Below, piece by piece: positions 47,301-59,300 of a stretch of DNA of 64,000 nt (position 1 is the stretch's first letter; each line of letters begins with the position of its first letter). Below the pieces are notes generated by a model, which ran no database searches, was not told where the DNA came from, and was given only the letters and a program-made list of their open reading frames with translations. The position numbers and the translations under genes were made by a program. Source of the stretch: Tritrichomonas musculus (taxonomy: Eukaryota > Parabasalia > Tritrichomonadida > Tritrichomonadidae); NCBI GenBank assembly GCA_039105265.1, contig JAPFFF010000011.1:2852001-2916000 (forward strand). Reading direction: 5' to 3'.

Positions 47301-50300
47301 TTCCAGAATCCAAAGACAACAACGAAGCCATTGATACTAATCTAACTAAGATAATTGATGACTCCCAGAAACTTAAAGAACTTCTTGAAGCTCTCACTGG
47401 AGAAGAGAATCTTACTCCAGAACAACTTGAAGAACTCAAAGCCAAATTCAACGATATCAAAGACAAAGCTAAGAAAGACAAGTCATTATCCGAAGAACTT
47501 CAGAAACAACTTCCAAATGATTCCAACGATGTTGAAAACATTTCATCTAAATTAGAATCTCTTCAACAAGACTCAGATAAACTCAAAGAAGCACAAGAAG
47601 AACTTCGCAAACTAGCAAGCACCATTGAAGGTGTTCCACTTGAAGAAGTCAAAGCCGAAGAACTTACCAATGATAAGATTGATTCTTTATGTGGCACTGC
47701 CAAGAACTCTAAAGATATCAAAGACACTGTCAACAAACATCTTCCAGAATCCAAAGACAACAACGAAGCCATTGATACTAATCTAACTAAGATAATTGAT
47801 GAATCCAACAAACTTAAAGAACTTCTTGAAGCTCTCACTGGAGAAGAGAATCTTACTCCAGAACAACTTGAAGAACTCAAAGCCAAATTCAACGATATCA
47901 AAGACAAAGCTAAGAAAGACAAGTCATTATCCGAAGAACTTCAGAAACAACTTCCAAATGATTCCAACGATGTTGAAAACATTTCATCTAAATTAGAATC
48001 TCTTCAACAAGACTCAGATAAACTCAAAGAAGCACAAGAAGAACTTCGCAAACTAGCAAGCACCATTGAAGGTGTTCCACTCGAAGAAGTCAAAGCCGAA
48101 GAACTTACCAATGATAAGATTGATTCTTTATGTGGCACTGCCAAGAACTCTAAAGATATCAAAGACACTGTCAACAAACATCTTCCAGAATCCAAAGACA
48201 ACAACGAAGCCATTGATACTAATCTAACTAAGATAATTGATGAATCCAACAAACTTAAAGAACTTCTTGAAGCTCTCACTGGAGAAGAGAATCTTACTCC
48301 AGAACAACTTGAAGAACTCAAAGCCAAATTCAACGATATCAAAGACAAAGCTAAGAAAGACAAGTCGTTATCCGAAGAACTCCAAAATAAACTGACCGAA
48401 GGAGCAGATAGTTCTGAATCTCTAGCCGAATCTCTTGAGAAACTTCAAATCAGATCCGCAGATTTAGACAACAAATTAGAAGAAAACGAAAACCTTAAAT
48501 CTAATCTTCGCAAACTAGCAAGCACCATTGAAGGTGTTCCACTTGAAGAAGTCAAAGCCGAAGAACTTACCAATGATAAGATTGATTCTTTATGTGGCAC
48601 TGCCAAGAACTCTAAAGATATCAAAGACACTGTCAACAAACATCTTCCAGAATCCAAAGACAACAACGAAGCCATTGATACTAATCTAACTAAGATAATT
48701 GATGACTCCCAGAAACTTAAAGAACTTCTTGAAGCTCTCACTGGAGAAGAGAATCTTACTCCAGAACAACTTGAAGAACTCAAAGCCAAATTCAACGATA
48801 TCAAAGACAAAGCTAAGAAAGACAAGTCATTATCCGAAGAACTTCAGAAACAACTTCCAAATGATTCCAACGATGTTGAAAACATTTCATCTAAATTAGA
48901 ATCTCTTCAACAAGACTCAGATAAACTCAAAGAAGCACAAGAAGAACTTCGCAAACTAGCAAGCACCATTGAAGGTGTTCCACTCGAAGAAGTCAAAGCC
49001 GAAGAACTTACCAATGATAAGATTGATTCTTTATGTGGCACTGCCAAGAACTCTAAAGATATCAAAGACACTGTCAACAAACATCTTCCAGAATCCAAAG
49101 ACAACAACGAAGCCATTGATACTAATCTAACTAAGATAATTGATGAATCCAACAAACTTAAAGAACTTCTTGAAGCTCTCACTGGAGAAGAGAATCTTAC
49201 TCCAGAACAACTTGAAGAACTCAAAGCCAAATTCAACGATATCAAAGACAAAGCTAAGAAAGACAAGTCATTATCTGAAGAACTTCAGAAACAACTTCCA
49301 AATGATTCCAACGATGTTGAAAACATTTCATCTAAATTAGAATCTCTTCAACAAGACTCAGATAAACTCAAAGAAGCACAAGAAGAACTTCGCAAACTAG
49401 CAAGCACCATTGAAGGTGTTCCACTCGAAGAAGTCAAAGCCGAAGAACTTACCAATGATAAGATTGATTCTTTATGTGGCACTGCCAAGAACTCTAAAGA
49501 TATCAAAGACACTGTCAACAAACATCTTCCAGAATCCAAAGACAACAACGAAGCCATTGATACTAATCTAACTAAGATAATTGATGACTCCCAGAAACTT
49601 AAAGAACTTCTTGAAGCTCTCACTGGAGAAGAGAATCTTACTCCAGAACAACTTGAAGAACTCAAAGCCAAATTCAACGATATCAAAGACAAAGCTAAGA
49701 AAGACAAGTCATTATCCGAAGAACTTCAGAAACAACTTCCAAATGATTCCAACGATGTTGAAAACATTTCATCTAAATTAGAATCTCTTCAACAAGACTC
49801 AGATAAACTCAAAGAAGCACAAGAAGAACTTCGCAAACTAGCAAGCACCATTGAAGGTGTTCCACTTGAAGAAGTCAAAGCCGAAGAACTTACCAATGAT
49901 AAGATTGATTCTTTATGTGGCACTGCCAAGAACTCTAAAGATATCAAAGACACTGTCAACAAACATCTTCCAGAATCCAAAGACAACAACGAAGCCATTG
50001 ATACTAATCTAACTAAGATAATTGATGACTCCCAGAAACTTAAAGAACTTCTTGAAGCTCTCACTGGAGAAGAGAATCTTACTCCAGAACAACTTGAAGA
50101 ACTCAAAGCCAAATTCAACGATATCAAAGACAAAGCTAAGAAAGACAAGTCATTATCCGAAGAACTTCAGAAACAACTTCCAAATGATTCCAACGATGTT
50201 GAAAACATTTCATCTAAATTAGAATCTCTTCAACAAGACTCAGATAAACTCAAAGAAGCACAAGAAGAACTTCGCAAACTAGCAAGCACCATTGAAGGTG

Positions 50301-53300
50301 TTCCACTCGAAGAAGTCAAAGCCGAAGAACTTACCAATGATAAGATTGATTCTTTATGTGGCACTGCCAAGAACTCTAAAGATATCAAAGACACTGTCAA
50401 CAAACATCTTCCAGAATCCAAAGACAACAACGAAGCCATTGATACTAATCTAACTAAGATAATTGATGAATCCAACAAACTTAAAGAACTTCTTGAAGCT
50501 CTCACTGGAGAAGAGAATCTTACTCCAGAACAACTTGAAGAACTCAAAGCCAAATTCAACGATATCAAAGACAAAGCTAAGAAAGACAAGTCATTATCTG
50601 AAGAACTTCAGAAACAACTTCCAAATGATTCCAACGATGTTGAAAACATTTCATCTAAATTAGAATCTCTTCAACAAGACTCAGATAAACTCAAAGAAGC
50701 ACAAGAAGAACTTCGCAAACTAGCAAGCACCATTGAAGGTGTTCCACTCGAAGAAGTCAAAGCCGAAGAACTTACCAATGATAAGATTGATTCTTTATGT
50801 GGCACTGCCAAGAACTCTAAAGATATCAAGGACACTGTCAACAAACATCTTCCAGAATCCAAAGACAACAACGAAGCCATTGATACTAATCTAACTAAGA
50901 TAATTGATGAATCCAACAAACTTAAAGAACTTCTTGAAGCTCTCACTGGAGAAGAGAATCTTACTCCAGAACAACTTGAAGAACTCAAAGCCAAATTCAA
51001 CGATATCAAAGACAAAGCTAAGAAAGACAAGTCATTATCTGAAGAACTTCAGAAACAACTTCCAAATGATTCCAACGATGTTGAAAACATTTCATCTAAA
51101 TTAGAATCTCTTCAACAAGACTCAGATAAACTCAAAGAAGCACAAGAAGAACTTCGCAAACTAGCAAGCACCATTGAAGGTGTTCCACTCGAAGAAGTCA
51201 AAGCCGAAGAACTTACCAATGATAAGATTGATTCTTTATGTGGCACTGCCAAGAACTCTAAAGATATCAAAGACACTGTCAACAAACATCTTCCAGAATC
51301 CAAAGACAACAACGAAGCCATTGATACTAATCTAACTAAGATAATTGATGAATCCAACAAACTTAAAGAACTTCTTGAAGCTCTCACTGGAGAAGAGAAT
51401 CTTACTCCAGAACAACTTGAAGAACTCAAAGCCAAATTCAACGATATCAAAGACAAAGCTAAGAAAGACAAGTCGTTATCCGAAGAACTCCAAAATAAAC
51501 TGACCGAAGGAGCAGATAGTTCTGAATCTCTAGCCGAATCTCTTGAGAAACTTCAAATCAGATCCGCAGATTTAGACAACAAATTAGAAGAAAACGAAAA
51601 CCTTAAATCTAATCTTCGCAAACTAGCAAGCACCATTGAAGGTGTTCCACTTGAAGAAGTCAAAGCCGAAGAACTTACCAATGATAAGATTGATTCTTTA
51701 TGTGGCACTGCCAAGAACTCTAAAGATATCAAAGACACTGTCAACAAACATCTTCCAGAATCCAAAGACAACAACGAAGCCATTGATACTAATCTAACTA
51801 AGATAATTGATGAATCCAACAAACTTAAAGAACTTCTTGAAGCTCTCACTGGAGAAGAGAATCTTACTCCAGAACAACTTGAAGAACTCAAAGCCAAATT
51901 CAACGATATCAAAGACAAAGCTAAGAAAGACAAGTCATTATCTGAAGAACTTCAGAAACAACTTCCAAATGATTCCAACGATGTTGAAAACATTTCATCT
52001 AAATTAGAATCTCTTCAACAAGACTCAGATAAACTCAAAGAAGCACAAGAAGAACTTCGCAAACTAGCAAGCACCATTGAAGGTGTTCCACTTGAAGAAG
52101 TCAAAGCCGAAGAACTTACCAATGATAAGATTGATTCTTTATGTGGCACTGCCAAGAACTCTAAAGATATCAAGGACACTGTCAACAAACATCTTCCAGA
52201 ATCCAAAGACAACAACGAAGCCATTGATACTAATCTAACTAAGATAATTGATGACTCCCAGAAACTTAAAGAACTTCTTGAAGCTCTCACTGGAGAAGAG
52301 AATCTTACTCCAGAACAACTTGAAGAACTCAAAGCCAAATTCAACGATATCAAAGACAAAGCTAAGAAAGACAAGTCATTATCTGAAGAACTTCAGAAAC
52401 AACTTCCAAATGATTCCAACGATGTTGAAAACATTTCATCTAAATTAGAATCTCTTCAACAAGACTCAGATAAACTCAAAGAAGCACAAGAAGAACTTCG
52501 CAAACTAGCAAGCACCATTGAAGGTGTTCCACTCGAAGAAGTCAAAGCCGAAGAACTTACCAATGATAAGATTGATTCTTTATGTGGCACTGCCAAGAAC
52601 TCTAAAGATATCAAAGACACTGTCAACAAACATCTTCCAGAATCCAAAGACAACAACGAAGCCATTGATACTAATCTAACTAAGATAATTGATGAATCCA
52701 ACAAACTTAAAGAACTTCTTGAAGCTCTCACTGGAGAAGAGAATCTTACTCCAGAACAACTTGAAGAACTCAAAGCCAAATTCAACGATATCAAAGACAA
52801 AGCTAAGAAAGACAAGTCATTATCCGAAGAACTTCAGAAACAACTTCCAAATGATTCCAACGATGTTGAAAACATTTCATCTAAATTAGAATCTCTTCAA
52901 CAAGACTCAGATAAACTCAAAGAAGCACAAGAAGAACTTCGCAAACTAGCAAGCACCATTGAAGGTGTTCCACTTGAAGAAGTCAAAGCCGAAGAACTTA
53001 CCAATGATAAGATTGATTCTTTATGTGGCACTGCCAAGAACTCTAAAGATATCAAAGACACTGTCAACAAACATCTTCCAGAATCCAAAGACAACAACGA
53101 AGCCATTGATACTAATCTAACTAAGATAATTGATGAATCCAACAAACTTAAAGAACTTCTTGAAGCTCTCACTGGAGAAGAGAATCTTACTCCAGAACAA
53201 CTTGAAGAACTCAAAGCCAAATTCAACGATATCAAAGACAAAGCTAAGAAAGACAAGTCATTATCTGAAGAACTTCAGAAACAACTTCCAAATGATTCCA

Positions 53301-56300
53301 ACGATGTTGAAAACATTTCATCTAAATTAGAATCTCTTCAACAAGACTCAGATAAACTCAAAGAAGCACAAGAAGAACTTCGCAAACTAGCAAGCACCAT
53401 TGAAGGTGTTCCACTTGAAGAAGTCAAAGCCGAAGAACTTACCAATGATAAGATTGATTCTTTATGTGGCACTGCCAAGAACTCTAAAGATATCAAGGAC
53501 ACTGTCAACAAACATCTTCCAGAATCCAAAGACAACAACGAAGCCATTGATACTAATCTAACTAAGATAATTGATGACTCCCAGAAACTTAAAGAACTTC
53601 TTGAAGCTCTCACTGGAGAAGAGAATCTTACTCCAGAACAACTTGAAGAACTCAAAGCCAAATTCAACGATATCAAAGACAAAGCTAAGAAAGACAAGTC
53701 ATTATCTGAAGAACTTCAGAAACAACTTCCAAATGATTCCAACGATGTTGAAAACATTTCATCTAAATTAGAATCTCTTCAACAAGACTCAGATAAACTC
53801 AAAGAAGCACAAGAAGAACTTCGCAAACTAGCAAGCACCATTGAAGGTGTTCCACTCGAAGAAGTCAAAGCCGAAGAACTTACCAATGATAAGATTGATT
53901 CTTTATGTGGCACTGCCAAGAACTCTAAAGATATCAAGGACACTGTCAACAAACATCTTCCAGAATCCAAAGACAACAACGAAGCCATTGATACTAATCT
54001 AACTAAGATAATTGATGACTCCCAGAAACTTAAAGAACTTCTTGAAGCTCTCACTGGAGAAGAGAATCTTACTCCAGAACAACTTGAAGAACTCAAAGCC
54101 AAATTCAACGATATCAAAGACAAAGCTAAGAAAGACAAGTCATTATCTGAAGAACTTCAGAAACAACTTCCAAATGATTCCAACGATGTTGAAAACATTT
54201 CATCTAAATTAGAATCTCTTCAACAAGACTCAGATAAACTCAAAGAAGCACAAGAAGAACTTCGCAAACTAGCAAGCACCATTGAAGGTGTTCCACTCGA
54301 AGAAGTCAAAGCCGAAGAACTTACCAATGATAAGATTGATTCTTTATGTGGCACTGCCAAGAACTCTAAAGATATCAAAGACACTGTCAACAAACATCTT
54401 CCAGAATCCAAAGACAACAACGAAGCCATTGATACTAATCTAACTAAGATAATTGATGAATCCAACAAACTTAAAGAACTTCTTGAAGCTCTCACTGGAG
54501 AAGAGAATCTTACTCCAGAACAACTTGAAGAACTCAAAGCCAAATTCAACGATATCAAAGACAAAGCTAAGAAAGACAAGTCATTATCTGAAGAACTTCA
54601 GAAACAACTTCCAAATGATTCCAACGATGTTGAAAACATTTCATCTAAATTAGAATCTCTTCAACAAGACTCAGATAAACTCAAAGAAGCACAAGAAGAA
54701 CTTCGCAAACTAGCAAGCACCATTGAAGGTGTTCCACTCGAAGAAGTCAAAGCCGAAGAACTTACCAATGATAAGATTGATTCTTTATGTGGCACTGCCA
54801 AGAACTCTAAAGATATCAAAGACACTGTCAACAAACATCTTCCAGAATCCAAAGACAACAACGAAGCCATTGATACTAATCTAACTAAGATAATTGATGA
54901 CTCCCAGAAACTTAAAGAACTTCTTGAAGCTCTCACTGGAGAAGAGAATCTTACTCCAGAACAACTTGAAGAACTCAAAGCCAAATTCAACGATATCAAA
55001 GACAAAGCTAAGAAAGACAAGTCGTTATCCGAAGAACTCCAAAATAAACTGACCGAAGGAGCAGATAGTTCTGAATCTCTAGCCGAATCTCTTGAGAAAC
55101 TTCAAATCAGATCCGCAGATTTAGACAACAAATTAGAAGAAAACGAAAACCTTAAATCTAATCTTCGCAAACTAGCAAGCACCATTGAAGGTGTTCCACT
55201 TGAAGAAGTCAAAGCCGAAGAACTTACCAATGATAAGATTGATTCTTTATGTGGCACTGCCAAGAACTCTAAAGATATCAAGGACACTGTCAACAAACAT
55301 CTTCCAGAATCCAAAGACAACAACGAAGCCATTGATACTAATCTAACTAAGATAATTGATGAATCCAACAAACTTAAAGAACTTCTTGAAGCTCTCACTG
55401 GAGAAGAGAATCTTACTCCAGAACAACTTGAAGAACTCAAAGCCAAATTCAACGATATCAAAGACAAAGCTAAGAAAGACAAGTCATTATCTGAAGAACT
55501 TCAGAAACAACTTCCAAATGATTCCAACGATGTTGAAAACATTTCATCTAAATTAGAATCTCTTCAACAAGACTCAGATAAACTCAAAGAAGCACAAGAA
55601 GAACTTCGCAAACTAGCAAGCACCATTGAAGGTGTTCCACTCGAAGAAGTCAAAGCCGAAGAACTTACCAATGATAAGATTGATTCTTTATGTGGCACTG
55701 CCAAGAACTCTAAAGATATCAAGGACACTGTCAACAAACATCTTCCAGAATCCAAAGACAACAACGAAGCCATTGATACTAATCTAACTAAGATAATTGA
55801 TGAATCCAACAAACTTAAAGAACTTCTTGAAGCTCTCACTGGAGAAGAGAATCTTACTCCAGAACAACTTGAAGAACTCAAAGCCAAATTCAACGATATC
55901 AAAGACAAAGCTAAGAAAGACAAGTCATTATCCAAAGAACTCAGGTATTTTAACGAAAATCTCACCCAAGAACTTGTGGAAGCCCAAGAGTCCAACGAAA
56001 ATCTCACCAAAGAACTTGGAGAAACCAAAGAATCAAACGAAAATCTCATCAAAGAACTTGGAGAAGCTAAGAAATTCATTGAAGGCTTAAATAAAACAAT
56101 CAGTGAGGCTAAAGAATCTAATGATGCACTTACAAAGGAACTTGAAGCATCGAAGGCATCGAATGACGAACTCACGAAGGAACTTGAAGCATCGAAGGCA
56201 TCGAATGACGAACTCACGAAGGAACTTGAAGCATCGAAGGCATCGAATGACGAACTCACGAAAGAGCTTGAAGCATCGAAGGCATCGAATGACGAACTCA

Positions 56301-59300
56301 CGAAAGAGCTTGAAGCATCGAAGGCATCGAATGACGAACTCACGAAAGAGCTTGAAGCATCGAAGGCATCGAATGACGAACTCACGAAAGAGCTTGAAGC
56401 ATCGAAGACATCGAATGACGAACTCACGAAGGAACTTGAAGCATCGAAGGCATCGAATGACGAACTCACGAAAGAGCTTGAAGCATCGAAGGCATCGAAT
56501 GACGAACTCACGAAGGAACTTGAAGCATCGAAGGCATCGAATGACGAACTCACGAAAGAGCTTGAAGCATCGAAGGCATCGAATGACGAACTCACGAAGG
56601 AACTTGAAGCATCGAAGGCATCGAATGACGAACTCACGAAGGAACTTGAAGCATCGAAGGCATCGAATGACGAACTCACGAAGGAACTTGAAGCATCGAA
56701 GGCATCGAATGACGAACTCACGAAAGAGCTTGAAGCATCGAAGGCATCGAATGACGAACTCACGAAAGAGCTTGAAGCATCGAAGGCATCGAATGACGAA
56801 CTCACGAAAGAGCTTGAAGCATCGAAGGCATCGAATGACGAACTCACGAAAGAGCTTGAAGCATCGAAGACATCGAATGACGAACTCACGAAGGAACTTG
56901 AAGCATCGAAGGCATCGAATGACGAACTCACGAAAGAGCTTGAAGCATCGAAGGCATCGAATGACGAACTCACGAAGGAACTTGAAGCATCGAAGGCATC
57001 GAATGACGAACTCACGAAAGAGCTTGAAGCATCGAAGGCATCGAATGACGAACTCACGAAGGAACTTGAAGCATCGAAGGCATCGAATGACGAACTCACG
57101 AAGGAACTTGAAGCATCGAAGGCATCGAATGACGAACTCACGAAGGAACTTGAAGCATCGAAGGCATCGAATGACGAACTCACGAAAGAGCTTGAAGCAT
57201 CGAAGGCATCGAATGACGAACTCACGAAAGAGCTTGAAGCATCGAAGGCATCGAATGACGAACTCACGAAGGAACTTGAAGCATCGAAGGCATCGAATGA
57301 CGAACTCACGAAAGAGCTTGAAGCATCGAAGGCATCGAATGACGAACTCACGAAGGAACTTGAAGCATCGAAGGCATCGAATGACGAACTCACGAAGGAA
57401 CTTGAAGCATCGAAGGCATCGAATGACGAACTCACGAAAGAGCTTGAAGCATCGAAGGCATCGAATGACGAACTCACGAAGGAACTTGAAGCATCGAAGG
57501 CATCGAATGACGAACTCACGAAGGAACTTGAAGCATCGAAGGCATCGAATGACGAACTCACGAAGGAACTTGAAGCATCGAAGGCATCGAATGACGAACT
57601 CACGAAAGAGCTTGAAGCATCGAAGGCATCGAATGACGAACTCACGAAAGAGCTTGAAGCATCGAAGGCATCGAATGACGAACTCACGAAAGAGCTTGAA
57701 GCATCGAAGGCATCGAATGACGAACTCACGAAAGAGCTTGAAGCATCGAAGGCATCGAATGACGAACTCACGAAAGAGCTTGAAGCATCGAAGGCATCGA
57801 ATGACGAACTCACGAAAGAGCTTGAAGCATCGAAGGCATCGAATGACGAACTCACGAAAGAGCTTGAAGCATCGAAGGCATCGAATGACGAACTCACGAA
57901 AGAGCTTGAAGCATCGAAGGCATCGAATGACGAACTCACGAAGGAACTTGAAGCATCGAAGGCATCGAATGACGAACTCACGAAAGAGCTTGAAGCATCG
58001 AAGGCATCGAATGACGAACTCACGAAAGAGCTTGAAGCATCGAAGGCATCGAATGACGAACTCACGAAGGAACTTGAAGCATCGAAGGCATCGAATGACG
58101 AACTCACGAAAGAGCTTGAAGCATCGAAGGCATCGAATGACGAACTCACGAAGGAACTTGAAGCATCGAAGGCATCGAATGACGAACTCACGAAAGACCT
58201 TGAAGCATCGAAGGCATCGAATGACGAACTCACGAAAGAGCTTGAAGCATCGAAGGCATCGAATGACGAACTCACGAAGGAACTTGAAGCATCGAAGGCA
58301 TCGAATGACGAACTCACGAAAGAGCTTGAAGCATCGAAGGCATCGAATGACGAACTCACGAAAGAGCTTGAAGCATCGAAGGCATCGAATGACGAACTCA
58401 CGAAGGAACTTGAAGCATCGAAGGCATCGAATGACGAACTCACGAAGGAACTTGAAGCATCGAAGGCATCGAATGACGAACTCACGAAGGAACTTGAAGC
58501 ATCGAAGGCATCGAATGACGAACTCACGAAGGAACTTGAAGCATCGAAGGCATCGAATGACGAACTCACGAAAGAGCTTGAAGCATCGAAGGCATCGAAT
58601 GACGAACTCACGAAAGAGCTTGAAGCATCGAAGGCATCGAATGACGAACTCACGAAGGAACTTGAAGCATCGAAGGCATCGAATGACGAACTCACGAAGG
58701 AACTTGAAGCATCGAAGGCATCGAATGACGAACTCACGAAGGAACTTGAAGCATCGAAGGCATCGAATGACGAACTCACGAAAGAGCTTGAAGCATCGAA
58801 GGCATCGAATGACGAACTCACGAAAGACCTTGAAGCATCGAAGACATCGAATGACGAACTCACGAAGGAACTTGAAACATCGAAGGCATCGAATGACGAA
58901 CTCACGAAAGAGCTTGAAGCATCGAAGGCATCGAATGACGAACTCACGAAAGAGCTTGAAGCATCGAAGGCATCGAATGACGAACTCACGAAAGAGCTTG
59001 AAGCATCGAAGGCATCGAATGACGAACTCACGAAAGAGCTTGAAGCATCGAAGGCATCGAATGACGAACTCACGAAGGAACTTGAAGCATCGAAGGCATC
59101 GAATGACGAACTCACGAAAGAGCTTGAAGCATCGAAGGCATCGAATGACGAACTCACGAAAGAGCTTGAAGCATCGAAGGCATCGAATGACGAACTCACG
59201 AAGGAACTTGAAGCATCGAAGGCATCGAATGACGAACTCACGAAAGAGCTTGAAGCATCGAAGGCATCGAATGACGAACTCACGAAAGAGCTTGAAGCAT

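Noticed and set aside
31027-55482. Dozens of 119-126 aa minus-strand and 66-aa plus-strand frames
   Set aside because: They recur with the monomer period and are complements or shifted readings of the giant gene.
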